Origin: CAZUCD01 sp964618855
GTDB taxonomy: Bacteria > Sumerlaeota > Sumerlaeia > SLMS01 > JANRJK01
Assembly (NCBI GenBank): GCA_964618855.1
Contig: CAZUCD010000114.1
Span: forward strand, 1 to 12,625
DNA length: 12,625 bases
Direction of reading: 5' to 3'
Positions 12,090-12,625 of the stretch are shown here, in pieces. The notes under the pieces were generated by a model. That model did not search any database. It was not told the DNA's origin and saw nothing but the letters and a program-made list of their open reading frames with translations. Position 1 is the first letter of the stretch, and every line of letters begins with the position of its first letter. The position numbers were made by a program, and so were the translations under genes.

Positions 12090-12625
12090 TCAGCGCTTTG
12101 CGGCGGCCTTGCGCTTGATCGCGGGCTTGGCTCCCCTGCGCGCCGCGGGCTTCGCCCTGCGGGTCTCGAGGTCCGCCATCACGTACGCGAACATCAGCGG
12201 CGCCACGATCGTCGCATCCGACTCTATCACGAAGCTGGGCGTTTCCGCCGCCAGCTTGCCCCACGTGATCTTCTCGTTCGGGACGGCCCCGGAGTACGAC
12301 CCGTAGCTCGTCGTCGAGTCGCTGACCTGGCAGAAGTACGACCAGAGCGGCGTGTCGATCTCCATGTCCTGCTGCAGCATCGGCACGACGCAGATCGGGA
12401 AGTCCCCGGCGATCCCGCCGCCGATCTGGAAGAACCCGATCTTCCGCTTTCCGCTCTGGGCCGTGTACCACTTGGCGAGTTCCATCATGTACTCGATGCC
12501 GGTGCGCACGGTGTGGACGTTCTTGACGTCGCCGCGGATGCAGTGCCCGGTGTAGATGTTGCCCAGGGTGGAGTCCTCCCAGCCCGGGACGATGATCGGC
12601 AGGTTGGCCTCGCAGGCGGCGACCA
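12090..12625 (-). CDS. Deoxyhypusine synthase-like protein (5' part cut by window edge)
   Basis: The C-terminal ~178 codons are inside the window; the start lies beyond the right edge. The reading begins VAACEANLPIIVPGWEDS and continues GNIYTGHCIRGDVKNVH, GKRKIGFFQIGGGIAGDFPI, SDSTTSYGSYSGA and ITWGKLAAE. These match the deoxyhypusine synthase fold, with the WGK lysine corresponding to the enzyme-intermediate lysine K329 of the human enzyme. Bacteria do not make hypusinated eIF5A; some bacterial homologues act in polyamine metabolism, such as making homospermidine from putrescine and spermidine. Which reaction applies here is open. After the domain a basic low-complexity tail follows (RRAKPAARRGAKPAIKRK...AKR). 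The TGA at 12092-12090 is 2 bases from the stop of the convergent zincin gene. Confidence 0.88.
   Translation of the reverse strand, partial: VAACEANLPIIVPGWEDSTLGNIYTGHCIRGDVKNVHTVRTGIEYMMELAKWYTAQSGKRKIGFFQIGGGIAGDFPICVVPMLQQDMEIDTPLWSYFCQVSDSTTSYGSYSGAVPNEKITWGKLAAETPSFVIESDATIVAPLMFAYVMADLETRRAKPAARRGAKPAIKRKAAAKR

Noticed and set aside
11104..12471. 455-codon minus-strand open frame
   Set aside because: It is antisense to the TPR-zincin gene and out of frame with the deoxyhypusine-synthase-like gene; no motif is recognised.

Overview
The window is GC-rich, protein-dense bacterial DNA (most third codon positions are G or C). A 10-base N run at 2509-2518 suggests a scaffolded draft or metagenome contig. 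The gene set is a respiratory nitrate reductase with a NarC-like cytochrome, a DprE1/DprE2-like pair, a microcompartment-type aldehyde dehydrogenase and a bacterial deoxyhypusine-synthase-like protein. It points to a Gram-negative, environmental, facultatively anaerobic bacterium, perhaps of the Planctomycetota/Verrucomicrobiota/Acidobacteriota type. That placement is inference; no marker gene is present.

Region 1 (1-5602, minus strand) is a nitrate-respiration and nitrosative-stress cluster. In transcription order it reads: Rrf2-family (NsrR/IscR-like) regulator, a small uncharacterised MKIRI-type protein (DUF7009-like), an Fe-S repair di-iron protein (RIC/YtfE/ScdA), a membrane-anchored dihaem cytochrome c (NarC-like), then narG, which runs off the left edge. 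From the uncharacterised gene onwards the gaps are 5, 11 and 4 bases, and stop codons are embedded in or next to the next ribosome binding site, so these genes look like one operon. narH, narJ and narI would be expected to the left of the window. A palindrome in front of the rrf2 gene, with related half-sites after it, may be the operator.

Region 2 (5603-9450) holds an envelope-glycan module. A minus-strand, translationally coupled pair encodes an SDR (DprE2-like) and an FAD oxidase (DprE1-like). Across a 105-base divergent spacer, a plus-strand gene encodes a polytopic polysaccharide flippase (Wzx/MATE-like). Together they could make and export a lipid-linked pentose such as polyprenyl-phospho-arabinose. 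No glycosyltransferase lies in the window.

Region 3 (9451-12087, plus strand) has a Pmp3/YqaE-type small membrane protein, a CoA-acylating aldehyde dehydrogenase with a microcompartment-targeting N-terminal helix, and a TPR protein with a C-terminal HEIGH zincin domain. It converges, with only 2 bases between, on a minus-strand deoxyhypusine-synthase-like gene (12090-12625) that is cut by the right edge. No tRNA, rRNA, CRISPR array, insertion sequence or integrase was recognised.
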